NCBI GenBank assembly: GCA_035633115.1
Contig: DASQFN010000102.1
Location: 62,001 to 126,000, forward strand
Direction of reading: 5' to 3'
Origin: Gemmatimonadaceae bacterium
Lineage (GTDB): Bacteria; Gemmatimonadota; Gemmatimonadetes; Gemmatimonadales; Gemmatimonadaceae
DNA: 64,000 nt
Shown here: positions 63,456 to 64,000 of the stretch, in pieces
Layout of the letters: each line of letters begins with the position of its first letter
Position numbering within the stretch: the first letter of the stretch is position 1
The notes under the pieces: generated by a model
What the model saw: the letters and a program-made list of their open reading frames with translations, nothing else
Told to the model about the DNA's origin: nothing
The model's database searches: none
Program-made: the position numbers and the translations under genes

Positions 63456-63494
63456 GATACAAAAACGGCATATGAGTGATACGAAACCGGCATT
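63456..63494 (+). promoter_or_regulatory. Tandem half-site element N
   Basis: GATACAAAAACGGCATATG, then 22 bases later GATACGAAACCGGCATT. It lies 84 bases before the DUF1702-like gene and points into it. A short hairpin (CGTGCTT AACAA AGCACG, 63432-63449) just upstream may be a terminator of the previous unit. Confidence 0.7.
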
Positions 63495-63577
63495 GCGGCG
63501 TCCTCGCGTGCTTGCAATTTATGCGTGGATCACACTCCGCATGCGCGCGGCCCGATCCATTCTGCGGAATACTTCTA

Positions 63578-64000
63578 ATGCGCAACGCTGCCTCGCTACC
63601 GAGCCAAGAATCCCATGCCATGCCTCAAGGGGCTGGGCGTTCACATGTAACCACCGACGAGGCTCAACGACATTTTTCCCACCAGCCGCCCCGAGGCGAT
63701 CCGAAGGCAATTGTAACTCCCGTACGTCGGAGGCTGGTTGATAGAGCGGTTGCGAGGCTTCTGCGAATTTCGGAAGAAGAGGCTTCGTTCGCCCGTAGAG
63801 GGTTTCGGACTGCGAACGAGGATGCTCGGAAGCACTTGGAGTATATCGGCCGTTGCTTCCTTCGCGGCTACAACGAGGGACTAGCCGGACACCAGGCTTT
63901 AGCGTTGTCCCACGCAGTAACTCTTGTCGAACCAGCGTATCGCGGATTCGCATTCGAGGGAGTCGCGATGGCGTTGACAATGCTCGGCTATATCACGCCG
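63578..64000 (+). CDS. DUF1702-family protein, 5' part only
   Basis: The frame is open to the window end (141 codons). RLLRISEEEASFARRGF, HLEYIGRCFLRGYNEGLAGH and PAYRGFAFEGVAMALTMLGY match the start of DUF1702 proteins, a family seen in actinobacterial enediyne loci and other secondary-metabolism or envelope clusters. The start may be ATG 63578 or 63620; neither has a strong ribosome-binding site. Element N is upstream, so this gene joins the putative regulon. Confidence 0.65.
   Translation, partial: MRNAASLPSQESHAMPQGAGRSHVTTDEAQRHFSHQPPRGDPKAIVTPVRRRLVDRAVARLLRISEEEASFARRGFRTANEDARKHLEYIGRCFLRGYNEGLAGHQALALSHAVTLVEPAYRGFAFEGVAMALTMLGYITP

Noticed and set aside
3040-63494. The dispersed elements as CRISPR repeats or integron attC sites
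   Set aside because: They are single, dispersed and oriented into genes, with no spacer array, cas gene or integrase, and no conserved attC core (RYYYAAC/GTTRRRY). A regulatory role fits better.
1-64000. Insertion sequences, prophage, tRNA or rRNA genes
   Set aside because: No transposase, integrase, phage structural protein or tRNA/rRNA-like segment was recognised in any frame or strand. A dedicated search could still find a small tRNA.

Overview
The window is bacterial DNA from a didermal organism. It encodes outer-membrane beta-barrel-like proteins, Cys-lipidated proteins and a secreted protein with CxxCH haem sites. I see no rRNA, tRNA, integrase, transposase or CRISPR array, and nothing that fixes the taxon. 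The mix of large secreted repeat proteins, DUF6345-type proteins and a FIST/histidine-kinase pair is compatible with Gemmatimonadota or a neighbouring phylum, but that is an impression and no database was searched.

Layout. 0-1.3 kb: end of a secreted four-repeat protein and a small secreted protein. 1.5-3.1 kb (minus): a borosin-type alpha-N-methyltransferase and, just upstream, a separate precursor whose core holds twelve copies of a (H)PPPQFVV unit. 3.1-8.1 kb (minus): nuclease-like protein, PF04185 phospholipase C/phosphatase with an 11-residue Cys/Trp repeat, small membrane protein, phospholipase D. 8.2-13 kb: interrupted ThiF-like gene, truncated genes and an AraC-type regulator. 13.5-27.2 kb: two DUF6345-type proteins, a 1269-residue haem lipoprotein, and a 1250-residue VWA protein coupled to a SLATT-like membrane protein. 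27.3-37.2 kb (plus): a ten-gene run with beta-barrel protein, astacin-like peptidase, a membrane-anchored STAND NTPase with six Ig-like repeats, and a DUF2235 hydrolase. 37.2-40.5 kb: SGNH remnant, HEPN/MNT module and Fic protein. 41-47.4 kb: an intact, ordinary-looking block (FIST, histidine kinase, SDR, NmrA, beta-carbonic-anhydrase-like). 47.5-60 kb: more lipase-type genes, including a large membrane patatin and a tandem alpha/beta hydrolase. 60-64 kb: TPR protein, two toxin-antitoxin pairs, and the start of a DUF1702-like gene cut by the window edge.

The unifying signal is a short non-coding element seen 14 times (12 good or fair copies, 2 degenerate). It is two GATAyAAAA(A/C)C-type half-sites about 22 bp apart, nearly always just upstream of a gene and pointing into it. 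It precedes the borosin operon, the phospholipase operon, the DUF6345, haem and VWA genes, the STAND/DUF2235 run, the patatin operon, the hydrolase/beta-barrel operon, the DUF1702-like gene and the AraC-type regulator. I infer one co-regulated surface/secretion regulon rich in lipid-cleaving enzymes, with the split multi-core borosin as one output. Two transcription units (27.4-29.5 kb and 59.9-57.8 kb) share the order small TM protein - about 125-residue protein - beta-barrel paralogue. Many accessory genes carry frameshifts or stops (ThiF, TM protein, peptidase, DUF2235, antitoxin, NUDIX), while the 41-47 kb block is clean. That means either genuine decay or local sequence errors.
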